Assembly: GCF_040545875.1 (NCBI RefSeq)
Contig: NZ_JBEPMR010000009.1
Length of the DNA: 64,000 nt
Reading direction: 5' to 3' (one strand)
Origin: Faecalicatena_A orotica
Lineage (GTDB): Bacteria > Bacillota > Clostridia > Lachnospirales > Lachnospiraceae
In this document: positions 43,417 to 53,053 of the stretch, piece by piece
Numbering within the stretch: the stretch's first letter is position 1
How the letters are laid out: each line of letters begins with the position of its first letter
Translations under genes and position numbers: made by a program
The notes under the pieces: model-generated
The model's database searches: none
Told to the model about the DNA's origin: nothing
The model's input: the letters and a program-made list of their open reading frames with translations, nothing else

Positions 43417-44283
43417 ATGGAATATAAGACAATGCGGAACAAAACGAAAGTTCCAATGCTTGGGCTGGGTTGTTATAAGTCAGAGGCAGAGGAAGGAATC
43501 CGTGCAGTGAGAAGTGCCATTGAAGTGGGATACCGGCACATTGATACGGCAAACTTTTATGAAAATGAAGTATATGTCGGCAAGGGTATACGTGAGAGTG
43601 GCATTGAACGGAGTGAGCTTTTTGTAGTGAGCAAGATTTGGCCGACCAGCTATAAAACACCTGAAACCGCTGTAGAATACAGTATGAAGGCTTTAAACAT
43701 CGACTATATAGACATGTACCTGCTGCACTGGCCCGGCCTGAATGAGTATGCACGTTATCATGCCTTTGAAGCCTTACTAAAGTATAAGGAAAAAGGATAT
43801 TTCAAAGAAATCGGTGTCTCCAATTTTAAGAAAGAACATCTGGAAGCCCTGACAGAAAAATTTGGTATTGTGCCAGTTATGAACCAGATTGAACTTTCTC
43901 CCTGGCTGCAGAAAAAGGAAGACTATCAATACTGTCTGGAGAAGAACATTACGATGACCGCCTGTGTACCGTTTGCAAAAGGCTGCATCCTGTCGGAGCC
44001 ACAGTTAGAACGGATTGCTGAAAAGCATAATAAAAATGTCGGACAGGTCATATTGAGATGGAACATTCAGCGGGGGAATTGTGTCATTCCAAAATCATCG
44101 AAGCCACATAGAATTGCAGATAATTTTAACATATTCGATTTTGAACTGGACGAAGAGGATATGTCAGTAATCGCAGGTATGGAGAACGGGAATTCATACT
44201 GCAGTGATTCATCGGTATTCACCGGTGATTTCTGGAACATAGAGGAGCATTTACTGGACAGGGAAAAAGGGAGGATATCATGA
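43417..44283 (+). CDS. Aldo/keto reductase
   Basis: A 288-residue NADPH-dependent reductase. Family motifs are present: GYRHIDTANFYENE, with the catalytic Asp and Tyr, VSKIWPTSY with the catalytic Lys, LLHWPG with the catalytic His region, and VIPKSSKPHRIADNFNIFDF with the cofactor site. The ATG at 43417 has AAAGGAGG upstream. It overlaps the next gene by ATGA, so it is the first cistron of the TRAP unit and likely reduces a keto or aldehyde sugar intermediate. Confidence 0.9.
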   Translation: MEYKTMRNKTKVPMLGLGCYKSEAEEGIRAVRSAIEVGYRHIDTANFYENEVYVGKGIRESGIERSELFVVSKIWPTSYKTPETAVEYSMKALNIDYIDMYLLHWPGLNEYARYHAFEALLKYKEKGYFKEIGVSNFKKEHLEALTEKFGIVPVMNQIELSPWLQKKEDYQYCLEKNITMTACVPFAKGCILSEPQLERIAEKHNKNVGQVILRWNIQRGNCVIPKSSKPHRIADNFNIFDFELDEEDMSVIAGMENGNSYCSDSSVFTGDFWNIEEHLLDREKGRIS

Positions 44284-45308
44284 ATTTAAAGAGAATTACC
44301 GCTGCAGGCTGTGCAGCCGCAATGATTTCCGTTTTACTTTTAAGCGGCTGCCAGAAAAAGGAAGTGGAAAAAGTGGATCACGGGGTGATCAGGATTGCCT
44401 ACAATAACGCAGAAGATTACCCACATTATAAGGCTCTTGAATGGGCCTCCGAAGAGATTGAGAAAGTAACGGACGGAAGATTTACAGTAAAGATTTATTC
44501 AAACGGAACACTTGGAGACCAGAGGGCGGCACTTGAACTGACTCAGAATAATGCAGTTCAGATGTGTGTTGCGAATGCTACGATTGTGGAAAGTTATAAC
44601 AGCGATTTTTCTGTCCTGAGCATGCCGTTTTTGTTCAAAGACAGTGGCCATCAAAGAGAGGCATATACCAGTGGGATTCTGGATGATCTGTTTGATTCCA
44701 CATCGGAATATGATTTTAAGATCGTCGGGGCGTTTGGCTCTGGTTCCAGAAATATTTTCTGCGACAGAGAAGTACGTGAACCCGGGGACCTGAAGGGATT
44801 GAAGATTCGTGTCATGCAGTCTGACAATATGGTAAAAATGCTTCAGCTGATGGGCGGCACAGGAGTACCGATGTCTGCATCCGAACAATACTCAGCAATG
44901 CAGCAGGGTGTGGTAGACGGTGCGGAATCCAATGAGATTGATTATGTGGGCAAGAAGTACTATGAGGTGGCACCTGTATTTTCAAGGACAGAACATTGCT
45001 TCAGTACGGATTTTGTTGTGGCGGGCACACAGTTTCTGGATTCCCTTTCAGATGGTGACAGGGAACTGATAGAAGGCGTCATGAACGAGTGCGTTGAGAA
45101 GGAATTTGATTTCTGGGCAGAGATGGTAGAAGACAGCATTGAGCAGGCGCAGGCCCTTGGAATCGAATTTATCGATGATGTAGATAAAGAAGCTTTTGCA
45201 GAGAGCTTTACAGAATTCCAGGAATCAATTGCAAACAGCAATGACATGACAAAGAGCGTTTATCAGGCAATTGTTTCCCTGAGATCGGAGGGACAGGAGA
45301 ATGAGTAA
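44280..45308 (+). CDS. dctP: TRAP transporter solute-binding lipoprotein DctP, first system
   Basis: A 342-residue lipoprotein; signal peptide ends in LLLSGC. The mature sequence has the DctP pattern (LEWASEEIEKVTDGRFTVKI, LGDQRAALELTQNNAVQM, LKGLKIRVMQSD, GVVDGAESNEIDYVGKKYYE). The conserved Arg of IRVM usually binds a substrate carboxylate, so the ligand is probably an organic or sugar acid. Overlaps the reductase gene by 4 bases and dctQ by 8. Confidence 0.92.
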   Translation: MNLKRITAAGCAAAMISVLLLSGCQKKEVEKVDHGVIRIAYNNAEDYPHYKALEWASEEIEKVTDGRFTVKIYSNGTLGDQRAALELTQNNAVQMCVANATIVESYNSDFSVLSMPFLFKDSGHQREAYTSGILDDLFDSTSEYDFKIVGAFGSGSRNIFCDREVREPGDLKGLKIRVMQSDNMVKMLQLMGGTGVPMSASEQYSAMQQGVVDGAESNEIDYVGKKYYEVAPVFSRTEHCFSTDFVVAGTQFLDSLSDGDRELIEGVMNECVEKEFDFWAEMVEDSIEQAQALGIEFIDDVDKEAFAESFTEFQESIANSNDMTKSVYQAIVSLRSEGQENE

Positions 45309-45801
45309 AGTACGAAAGGTAACAGATAAGATTTTAGAAGCTGTATCTATATTTATTCTCGGGATCATGACCGTTCTTGTAGTCTACCAGGTTGTGACAC
45401 GGTATGTTTTTAACAGCCCCAGTTCGTGGAGTGAGGCGGTTGTTACATATGGTTTTATCTGGCTGGCAATGTTCTGCGGTGCTTATGTGTTCGGAAAAAG
45501 AGACCATATGGCAATGACCTTTATACTGGATAAGTTCAAGGGTAAGGCGAAGGTGGCCGTTGAAATGATAAATGAATTCCTGATACTCCTTTTTGCAGTG
45601 GGCGTCCTGCTGGTCGGGGGATACTTCGGCGCGTTAAAGCAAATGACACAGGCGGATTCAATACTGCCAATTTCTATGGGGGTGATCTATATTGCCATTC
45701 CGGCTGCAGGGATCTGTATGCTTATCTATTTTATCTGCAATGAATGGGATTTGGTCCAGCGTCTGAAGGGCATGAAGGAGAAAGAAAAGGAGGAAGAGTA
45801 A
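45301..45801 (+). CDS. dctQ: TRAP transporter small permease DctQ, first system
   Basis: A 166-residue membrane protein with four predicted helices and the family pattern YQVVTRYVFNSPSSWSEAVV, followed by FIWLAMFCGAYVFGKRDHMA. It forms the membrane unit with DctM, whose gene follows after one base. It has a charged C-terminal tail (KGMKEKEKEEE). Confidence 0.92.
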   Translation: MSKVRKVTDKILEAVSIFILGIMTVLVVYQVVTRYVFNSPSSWSEAVVTYGFIWLAMFCGAYVFGKRDHMAMTFILDKFKGKAKVAVEMINEFLILLFAVGVLLVGGYFGALKQMTQADSILPISMGVIYIAIPAAGICMLIYFICNEWDLVQRLKGMKEKEKEEE

Positions 45802-45802
45802 G

Positions 45803-47107
45803 ATGGATGTAGCTGTATTGGCGACAATAGTTATGGTAGCAGCTTTAATTTTATTTCTGATCATGGGCGTGCCAATTGCAATTTCTATCGGATTGTCCTC
45901 GGCAATGGCAATGATGGTTATTCTGCCAGCAGATGTTGCGCTGGTAACATGTGCACAGAAAATGTTTACGGGACTGAATTCGTTCCCGCTTCTGGCGATT
46001 CCGTTTTTTGTACTGGCCGGGAACTTTATGAACAACGGGGGAATTGCCGTACGGATTGTCCGTCTTGCAGAGGCTCTGTGTGGGAAACTGCCGGGTCCCC
46101 TGGCACAGAGTAATATAGTAGCGAACATGTTCTTTGGGGCAATCAGCGGCAGCGGCAATGCAGCGGCGGCAGCAATGGGCGGAACAATAGGGCCGATCGA
46201 GGGTGAGAGAGGCTATGCAAAGGAATATTCGGCGGCAGTTAACATTGCATCTGCTCCGACTGGAATGCTGATTCCTCCCAGCAATGCACTGATTGTATTT
46301 TCCACGGTTGGCGGTTCCGTTTCTGTAGCGGCCCTTTTTATGGGAGGTTATATACCCGGAATCTTATGGGGAATTGCAGTCATGATTGTAGCCGGTTATA
46401 TGGCAAAAAAACGCGGGTATATCAATACAGAAAAAGTATCAGGGAGAATGAAGCTCCAGTATTTTGTACAGGCAATCCCAAGCCTGATTCTGATCTTAAT
46501 CATTATCGGCGGGATACTGAGCGGGATATTCACGGCTACCGAGGCTTCAGGAGTAGCTGTTGTCTACGCGATGGTCCTCAGCTTCATCTATAAAAGTATT
46601 ACAGTCAGGGACCTTCCGAGAATCATTCTGGAGTCAGCGAAGACAACCGTTATCATCGTATTTTTGATTGGTGTTTCTTCCATCATGTCATGGATCATGG
46701 CATATACCAGTATTCCGGACATTATTGCCACAGCCATGCTGGCACTGACAAACAGTAAGATCTTGACGTTAATCATTATTAATATTGTGCTCCTGCTGGT
46801 AGGTACTTTTATGGACCCGACACCTGCAATATTGATTTTTACACCGATTTTTATGCCAATCTGTGTCGGTTTCGGTATGAGCCCGATCCACTTTGGTATC
46901 ATGCTTGTTTATAACTTATGTATTGGAGCTATAACACCTCCGGTCGGAACCGTGCTGTTTACGGGCTGTAAGATCGGAAAGGTAACGATTGAACAGGTAA
47001 TTAAGACATTACTTCCATACTTTGTGGCGATTATCCTTGTGCTGCTCCTCGTGACATATATCCCGGCTTTGTCAGAATTTCTGCCGTCATTGAACGGTTA
47101 CATATAG
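45803..47107 (+). CDS. dctM: TRAP transporter large permease DctM, first system
   Basis: A 434-residue ion-coupled permease with about twelve predicted helices. Family signatures include FPLLAIPFFVLAGNFMNNGG, ISGSGNAAAAAMGG, PTGMLIPPSNALIVFS and AITPPVGTVLFTGCKIG. Driven by the sodium or proton gradient, not ATP. Complete and followed 11 bases later by the HIT gene. Confidence 0.93.
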   Translation: MDVAVLATIVMVAALILFLIMGVPIAISIGLSSAMAMMVILPADVALVTCAQKMFTGLNSFPLLAIPFFVLAGNFMNNGGIAVRIVRLAEALCGKLPGPLAQSNIVANMFFGAISGSGNAAAAAMGGTIGPIEGERGYAKEYSAAVNIASAPTGMLIPPSNALIVFSTVGGSVSVAALFMGGYIPGILWGIAVMIVAGYMAKKRGYINTEKVSGRMKLQYFVQAIPSLILILIIIGGILSGIFTATEASGVAVVYAMVLSFIYKSITVRDLPRIILESAKTTVIIVFLIGVSSIMSWIMAYTSIPDIIATAMLALTNSKILTLIIINIVLLLVGTFMDPTPAILIFTPIFMPICVGFGMSPIHFGIMLVYNLCIGAITPPVGTVLFTGCKIGKVTIEQVIKTLLPYFVAIILVLLLVTYIPALSEFLPSLNGYI

Positions 47108-47118
47108 GAGGGACTTGG

Positions 47119-47547
47119 ATGACAGCGTGTTATTACTGCGAAAATGGCGAAGCTCTGAGAAGTCTCATGATTCATATCACAGATGTAGAGAATGCATCCG
47201 TGTACCTGTACCGTGACCAGACGCATAGAGGAAAATGTATTGTTGTCTACCGGACAGCACATAAAACCGAGTGGTATCAGCTTACAAAAGAAGAACAGGC
47301 AGAACTGATCCATGCAGTAAGCAGGACGGCTGAAGCTCTGAATAATGTATTCCATCCGGATAAGATTAACTACGCGACATACGGGGATAAGGTAAATCAC
47401 CTTCATGTACATATTGTACCGAAGTATAAAGACAGCCCCGACTGGGGATTGCCATTTAAGGACACCCGTCCGCCGCACCTGCTGGAGGATGCAGAGTATG
47501 AAGAGCGGGCCAGGGCCATAAAGGAAGCCATAATGGATTTGAAGTAA
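47119..47547 (+). CDS. HIT family protein
   Basis: A 142-residue histidine-triad protein; the triad is HLHVHIV near residue 95. HIT proteins hydrolyse or transfer nucleotides from phosphoramidates and dinucleotide compounds. YCENGEALRSLMIHIT at the start has only one CxxC-like half, so a zinc site is doubtful. Its place between two TRAP systems is unusual; a role in a nucleotide-linked intermediate is possible but unproven. Confidence 0.88.
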   Translation: MTACYYCENGEALRSLMIHITDVENASVYLYRDQTHRGKCIVVYRTAHKTEWYQLTKEEQAELIHAVSRTAEALNNVFHPDKINYATYGDKVNHLHVHIVPKYKDSPDWGLPFKDTRPPHLLEDAEYEERARAIKEAIMDLK

Positions 47548-47577
47548 TGAGTATAAGAAGAAAGTGGGAGGTAAAAG

Positions 47578-48585
47578 GTGAAGCGAAGAAAATTTGTAAA
47601 TCTCATGTTAGTATTTGTATTCCTGTTTTCGATTGTTATGACGGCAGGGTGCGGCAGAAACAAGGACGGTGTCAGGCGTTTGAAGCTTTCTATCAATACG
47701 AACCAGTCACAGGTTGATATGGCGGAGGCTATGCAGGAGCGGATTAAGGAACTGTCAGACGGAAAGATGGAGATTGATGTGTACGGGGACGGGCAGCTGG
47801 GCGGTGACCGGGAAGTTGCAGAAACCGTACAGTATGGAAATATCGATATGTGTATTGTTTCAACAACACCCGTTGCTGCATTTTACCCGGACCTGAATGT
47901 GTTTGATGCCCCGTTTCTGTTTAAAGATTCCGCACAGGCCCAGGAAATTCTGGATGGTAAGATCGGGCAGGAGATTGCGGCAGGGATGGAAGATATCGGA
48001 TTTAAGGTACTGGGATTTCCTGAAAACGGATTCCGCCAGCTCTCAACTGCAGCGAAGGAGGTCCATTCACCGTCTGACCTGAAAGGCCTGAAAGTCAGAG
48101 TCATGGAAAGCGAGGTACATATTGAAACATGGAAGGCCCTCGGAGCCAGCCCGACGCCGATGGCATTCTCGGAACTGTTTACCGCGCTTCAGCAGAAGAC
48201 GGTGGACGGACAGGACAATCCATTTGTAACAGACAGGGATAACCGTTTCTATGAGGTACAGAAATACATTATCGAGACAAACCATGTATATACCCCTTAT
48301 CTGCTTCTGATGAGTAAAGACAGCTACGACAAGCTGACTGACGAGGAAAAAGAAATCATCGAGGAAGCAGGCGCCTATGGTGTTTCGGTGCAGCGTGAAA
48401 AAACGGCAGAGTACGACAAGGACGCAGTGCAGGAGATGCAGGACAAAGGGGTTACCCTCATATCACTGACCGATGAGGAAAAACAGCAGTTTCGGGATGC
48501 TGTTTCGGATATTTACAGTCTGGTGGAAACAAAAGTAGAGCATCCCGAGCTGTTCAGGAAAATTCTGGAGGAGACAGCGGAGTAG
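47578..48585 (+). CDS. dctP: TRAP transporter solute-binding lipoprotein DctP, second system
   Basis: A 335-residue lipoprotein with lipobox MTAGC. DctP motifs: GQLGGDREVAETVQYGNIDM, LKGLKVRVMESEVH and TVDGQDNPFVTDRDNRFYEV. GTG at 47578 follows GGGAGG. It is clearly paralogous but not close to the first DctP, so the two systems probably bind different acids. Confidence 0.92.
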   Translation: MKRRKFVNLMLVFVFLFSIVMTAGCGRNKDGVRRLKLSINTNQSQVDMAEAMQERIKELSDGKMEIDVYGDGQLGGDREVAETVQYGNIDMCIVSTTPVAAFYPDLNVFDAPFLFKDSAQAQEILDGKIGQEIAAGMEDIGFKVLGFPENGFRQLSTAAKEVHSPSDLKGLKVRVMESEVHIETWKALGASPTPMAFSELFTALQQKTVDGQDNPFVTDRDNRFYEVQKYIIETNHVYTPYLLLMSKDSYDKLTDEEKEIIEEAGAYGVSVQREKTAEYDKDAVQEMQDKGVTLISLTDEEKQQFRDAVSDIYSLVETKVEHPELFRKILEETAE

Positions 48586-48611
48586 TTAAGGGAAAAGGAA
48601 GGAGTAAGGAC

Positions 48612-49109
48612 ATGTCCAAATTTTGGAAATTTTTAGATGAGCATGCGGAGGATATTATTTCAGCAACGCTTATGAGCGTGGCAACAATCGCGATCGTCGT
48701 GCAGGTAATCATGCGCTATTTGTTTAAAAGCTCGCTCTCCTGGTCTGAGGAGCTGGCAAGGTATGTTTTTGTGTGGATGACTTTCATATCCATCTCTTAC
48801 GGTATCAAAATGAGGAAACACGTAAAAATAGAGGCGGCGCTGTCATTGTTTCCCAAGAAAATCAGGCCGGTTATCGTAATCATCGGTGATGTCATCTCTC
48901 TGGGATGGTGTGTGTTCGTGGTAGTGACGGGCTGGATGCTGCTGGGAAAGGTAATCAGGTCCGGACAGGTATCCCCGGCGATGTCCATCCCGATGTATTT
49001 CATCTATCTGGCACCCGCCGTAGGATATATTTTATCCTCAATACGCTGCATACAGACAATCATCCTGCGTGTACAGAATTATAAGAAGGGGGTGGAAATG
49101 AATGATTAG
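48612..49109 (+). CDS. dctQ: TRAP transporter small permease DctQ, second system
   Basis: A 165-residue four-helix protein with VIMRYLFKSSLSWSEELARY and FVWMTFISISYGIKMRKHVK, the DctQ family pattern. It overlaps dctM by 8 bases (ATGATTAG), so the permease subunits are co-translated. Confidence 0.92.
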   Translation: MSKFWKFLDEHAEDIISATLMSVATIAIVVQVIMRYLFKSSLSWSEELARYVFVWMTFISISYGIKMRKHVKIEAALSLFPKKIRPVIVIIGDVISLGWCVFVVVTGWMLLGKVIRSGQVSPAMSIPMYFIYLAPAVGYILSSIRCIQTIILRVQNYKKGVEMND

Positions 49110-50385
49110 TCTCGTACTCTTTGGTGTCATGATTATACTTCTGATTCTGAACGTACCCGTAGCCATTGCACTTGGTCTTGCTTCTCTTGCGGCCATCCTG
49201 TATTCCGGCGACCTGACGACAGGATATATTGTACAGAATCTGGTGACCAGTTCCGACTCCTTTACGACAATGGCGATCCCGTTTTTCGTACTTGCGGGCG
49301 AAATGATGGGCGGCGGGGGCATCTCCAGACGTCTGATGGACAGTGCAAGGGTCTTCTTCGGCAGATTTACAGGCGGGCTTGCGATTGTGACCGTTGTAGT
49401 ATGTATGTTTTTTGCAGCAATCTCCGGTTCGGGACCTGCAACGGTTGCCGCTGTGGGCGGTATGGTAATCCCGTCGATGCTCGCGGCAGGTTATGACAAG
49501 AAGTTCACGCTGGCAGTAATTGCGGCGGCCGGAAGTATTGGTGTTATTATTCCACCGAGTATCCCGATGGTTATCTACAGTGTATCCACAAACCAGTCGA
49601 TTTCGGAACTGTTCATGGCTGGGTTCGTACCGGGAATCCTGATCGGCCTGACTCTGATTGCATACTCTTATTTCTACTGCAAAAAGAGAGGGTATCAGGG
49701 GGACAAGGAGCCGTTTTCATGGAAAAGGGCCGGAAAAGTACTCTGGGATGCGAAATGGGCGCTCATCTGCCCGGTTATTATTCTGGGAGGTATCTACGGT
49801 GGTATTTTTACACCTACAGAAGCGGCAGCAGTTGCAGCGGCATACGGGTTCATCGTTGGGGTATTTGTCTATAAGGAGCTGACACTGAAGGAAGCGGTCA
49901 AGGTTATCAAGTCAGCCGTGGTAACAACTTCCACGATCATGCTGGTTATCGGCTGTGCGGCCGTATTTACAAAGGTACTGGCAGTCGCGAAGATCCCTAC
50001 ACTCGTGGCAAATGCGATTACCGGACTGAATGCCAATAAGATTGTGATCCTGATTCTGATCAATGTTGTCCTGATTTTTGTCGGATGCTTCATGGAAACG
50101 CTGTGTGCAATCATGATACTGGCGCCGATTTTCCTGCCGATCGTGACAGCAGTCGGTGTAGACCCGATTCATTTCGGAATCGTTATGGTCGTAAACCTTG
50201 CGATTGGATTTATCACACCGCCGCTCGGCATCAACCTGTTTGTCGCCAGCCGTGTCGGAGGGGCCCAGCTCTCAGAAGTGATTAAGGGGATTGTCCCGTT
50301 TATTGTAGTCATGATTATCGACCTGCTTTTGATTACATATCTGCCGGCAATATCCCTGTTCCTGCCAAAACTGTTTATGCGCTAG
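49102..50385 (+). CDS. dctM: TRAP transporter large permease DctM, second system
   Basis: A 427-residue permease with the same architecture as the first DctM: AIPFFVLAGEMMGGGGISRR, ISGSGPATVAAVGG, GVIIPPSIPMVIYSV and FITPPLGINLFVASRVGG. It completes the second TRAP system. The dehydrogenase gene starts 43 bases later. Confidence 0.93.
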   Translation: MISLVLFGVMIILLILNVPVAIALGLASLAAILYSGDLTTGYIVQNLVTSSDSFTTMAIPFFVLAGEMMGGGGISRRLMDSARVFFGRFTGGLAIVTVVVCMFFAAISGSGPATVAAVGGMVIPSMLAAGYDKKFTLAVIAAAGSIGVIIPPSIPMVIYSVSTNQSISELFMAGFVPGILIGLTLIAYSYFYCKKRGYQGDKEPFSWKRAGKVLWDAKWALICPVIILGGIYGGIFTPTEAAAVAAAYGFIVGVFVYKELTLKEAVKVIKSAVVTTSTIMLVIGCAAVFTKVLAVAKIPTLVANAITGLNANKIVILILINVVLIFVGCFMETLCAIMILAPIFLPIVTAVGVDPIHFGIVMVVNLAIGFITPPLGINLFVASRVGGAQLSEVIKGIVPFIVVMIIDLLLITYLPAISLFLPKLFMR

Positions 50386-50428
50386 CAGGAAATTAAACAA
50401 GAAAACTTGAAAAATGGAGGCTTAAGCA

Positions 50429-51412
50429 ATGAAAGCAATTGTAGTAGATAAGAATTCAGCTGATGGTCTGGACTTCAGCATTCAGCAAAAGATTTTTGAA
50501 GAAAATGGAATTGAATTTGTTCTGGAAGATTGCCAGACAGAGGATGAGATTATTGAAAAGTGCAGGGATGCGGATGCACTTCTGGTCATATACCGGAAGA
50601 TTACGCCGAGGATCATGGATGCGCTGACGAACTGTAAGGTAATTCTCAGGTATGGCATCGGATACGATGTTATTGATGTGGATGCGGCAACAGAGCGCGG
50701 CATTAAGGTATGCAACAGCCCTACACACTGTTTGGACGAGGTCGCTACACATACCATTGCGATGATACTGGCAATGGAGCGGCAGATTGTATTTTTTAAT
50801 GATCTGGTGAAAGAAGGGAAATGGCTTGCAAATGCAGGATTCAAGCCCCACCGTCTGGCATGCCAGACACTTGGCTTCGTAGGGTTTGGCAATATCGCCA
50901 GACGCACAGCGGACTTTGCAAAGGGATTTGGATTCCACATGGTGGTCTATGACCCGTACCTCGACGAATCTGTGATAACCGATTACGGTGCTAAAAAGGC
51001 AGATCTGGATGAACTTCTGGAGGTTTCGGACGTCATTACGATTCACACACCTTTGTTTGACAGTACTTATCACCTCATTAATAAAGAGACGATCGCAAAG
51101 ATGAAAGACGGTGTTATGATCGTCAACACCTCACGAGGTCCGATTATCGCAGTGGATGACCTGATGGAGGCGGTAAAGTCTGGTAAAGTCCGCGCAGCAG
51201 CGCTGGATGTTGTGGAAAATGAGCCAGTCAGTGAGCCGGGGCACCCTCTCTTCGAGACGGGAAAAATCATCTGCTCCCCGCACGCCGCCTATAACTCGGT
51301 TGAGGCAGAGGAACAGATGATGGCAGTCCTCGCACAAACAGCGGTCGATATTTTGAACGGCAGGAACCCGGAAAACATAGTAAACAAAAAAGCATTAGGA
51401 ATAGGAGCGTAG
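50429..51412 (+). CDS. D-isomer specific 2-hydroxyacid dehydrogenase (C-terminal binding/SerA-like)
   Basis: A 327-residue NAD-dependent dehydrogenase. The Rossmann motif is GFVGFGNIARRTADF. The catalytic Arg is in VNTSRGPIIAVDDLM, the Glu in DVVENEPV and the His in ICSPHAAYN. Family members interconvert 2-keto and D-2-hydroxy acids such as hydroxypyruvate, glyoxylate or 3-phosphoglycerate. It lacks the ACT domain of long SerA. In this cluster it likely handles the keto acid made or consumed by the HpaI-type aldolase. Confidence 0.9.
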   Translation: MKAIVVDKNSADGLDFSIQQKIFEENGIEFVLEDCQTEDEIIEKCRDADALLVIYRKITPRIMDALTNCKVILRYGIGYDVIDVDAATERGIKVCNSPTHCLDEVATHTIAMILAMERQIVFFNDLVKEGKWLANAGFKPHRLACQTLGFVGFGNIARRTADFAKGFGFHMVVYDPYLDESVITDYGAKKADLDELLEVSDVITIHTPLFDSTYHLINKETIAKMKDGVMIVNTSRGPIIAVDDLMEAVKSGKVRAAALDVVENEPVSEPGHPLFETGKIICSPHAAYNSVEAEEQMMAVLAQTAVDILNGRNPENIVNKKALGIGA

Positions 51413-51416
51413 AAAG

Positions 51417-52190
51417 ATGAAAAATTTATTAAGAGAAAAAATTATGAACGGTGAGAAAACAGTCGGTACTTTTTTTGAGGCAGGAAATGCAAATGTGGCA
51501 GAGGCGCTTGCCCTGACGGATTTGGATTATATGCTGATCGATACGGAGCACGGCCCGTTTGATGTGGAAAGTGTCATGTCTATGTTAAGGGCGGCCGAAC
51601 TTCATGACACGACCGCACTCGTAAGAGTGAAAGACTCAAACCGGAATTCCGTATTGAAGATGCTGGATATCGGTGCAGGCGGGCTGATTATCCCACAGGT
51701 ACATTCAATCGAAGAGATTCAGAAGCTCGTTGAATATGCAAAATATTATCCGCTCGGACAGCGCGGCGTAGCCTTTGCAAGAGGTGCAGGATATGGATAT
51801 CTGGAACATGCGGCGGGTGACATCAACGATTATTTCGCTGTCTGCAACAGGGAAACCCTGCTTGTTCCGCAGTGTGAGACGATGGGATGTCTGGAGAATA
51901 TCGAGGAGATCGCCAAAGTTGACGGGGTGGACGGAATCTTTGTCGGGCCATATGACCTGTCTGTGGCAATGGGAATTCCGACACAGTTCGACAAGCCTGA
52001 ATTCCAGGCTGCAATGGAAAGAATCGTGAAAGCAGTGAAGGCGGCGGGTAAGTTTACTATTATTTACTGCGCAAATGCAGAGGTTGCCAATACCAGACTT
52101 TCACAGGGATTTGACAGTGTAACGGTCGGACAGGATATTAACTACTATATTGACGCCATTAATGCAATGGTAAAAGAGATCCATGTATAG
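51417..52190 (+). CDS. HpcH/HpaI-type class II aldolase
   Basis: A 257-residue metal-dependent aldolase; members cleave 2-keto-3-deoxy or 4-hydroxy-2-keto acids to pyruvate plus an aldehyde. Visible signatures are LTDLDYMLIDTEHGPFDVES, with the catalytic His, PLGQRGVAFARG, with the Arg, QCETMGCLENIEEIA, with the metal-binding Glu, and GPYDLSVAMG. Close to the dehydrogenase (5 bases) and the transketolase genes, so part of the same pathway. Confidence 0.9.
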   Translation: MKNLLREKIMNGEKTVGTFFEAGNANVAEALALTDLDYMLIDTEHGPFDVESVMSMLRAAELHDTTALVRVKDSNRNSVLKMLDIGAGGLIIPQVHSIEEIQKLVEYAKYYPLGQRGVAFARGAGYGYLEHAAGDINDYFAVCNRETLLVPQCETMGCLENIEEIAKVDGVDGIFVGPYDLSVAMGIPTQFDKPEFQAAMERIVKAVKAAGKFTIIYCANAEVANTRLSQGFDSVTVGQDINYYIDAINAMVKEIHV

Positions 52191-52209
52191 CAGGGCGGGA
52201 GGTAAGGAT

Positions 52210-53040
52210 ATGACAGGAAAAGAACTGAAAGCATTTGCAAATGAAGTCAGGATTGCAACAGTAAAATGCCTCGAAAAAAGAGGGTTTGGGCACATAGGCG
52301 GCTGTCTTTCCATCGCTGATGTACTGGCTGTGCTATATAACGGGGAGATGAAAATTGATCCAAAGGATCCCGGGAAGAAAGACCGCGATATGCTTGTTGT
52401 ATCGAAGGGCCATGCGGGCCCCGCGGTATTTGCGGCATTAGCTTTGAAGGGATATTTCCCGATAGACTGGCTGGATACACTCTGCGAAGGTGGTACGAGA
52501 CTTCCCAGCCACTGTGACAGGCTTCGCACACCGGGTATTGATGCATCCACGGGTTCCCTTGGACAGGGCCTCTCCCTTGCAAACGGACTGGCCCAGGGAG
52601 CGAAACTGAAGAAACTGCCCAACCGGATATACTGCCTCATGGGAGACGGTGAGATACAGGAGGGCCAGATCTGGGAGGCCGCTATGTATGCACACCAGTA
52701 TAAGCTTAACAATCTGGTCGGCATCGTGGACTGGAATAAAAAACAGATAGACGGGACCACGGATGAATGCATATCCCTTCTTGACATAGAAGATAAATTC
52801 CGTTCTTTCGGATGGTATGCACTGACAGTAAAAGGGAATGACCCGGAAGCGATCCGGGACGCCTTTTCAAATGTCAGGGAGAATCAGGGGGACAAGCCGG
52901 CCATGATCGTACTTGACGGCACGAAGGGCAGCGGTGTGAAGTGCATAGAGGAAATGGTGTTCAACCATATGATTCCTGTCGACAGGGAACTGGCAGATAA
53001 GTGTCTGGCAGAACTTGAAGAAGTAAAGGCCAGTCTGTGA
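52210..53040 (+). CDS. Transketolase, N-terminal (TPP-binding) subunit
   Basis: A 276-residue protein equal to the first third to half of transketolase: SKGHAGPAVFAALALKG, DRLRTPGIDASTGSLGQGLS and the TPP motif MGDGEIQEGQIWEAAMYA, followed by VDWNKKQ. The ATG at 52210 follows GGGAGG; earlier in-frame codons lie in the preceding gene tail. The pyrimidine-binding half is a separate gene 13 bases downstream. Confidence 0.92.
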   Translation: MTGKELKAFANEVRIATVKCLEKRGFGHIGGCLSIADVLAVLYNGEMKIDPKDPGKKDRDMLVVSKGHAGPAVFAALALKGYFPIDWLDTLCEGGTRLPSHCDRLRTPGIDASTGSLGQGLSLANGLAQGAKLKKLPNRIYCLMGDGEIQEGQIWEAAMYAHQYKLNNLVGIVDWNKKQIDGTTDECISLLDIEDKFRSFGWYALTVKGNDPEAIRDAFSNVRENQGDKPAMIVLDGTKGSGVKCIEEMVFNHMIPVDRELADKCLAELEEVKASL

Positions 53041-53053
53041 GGAGGTACATATA

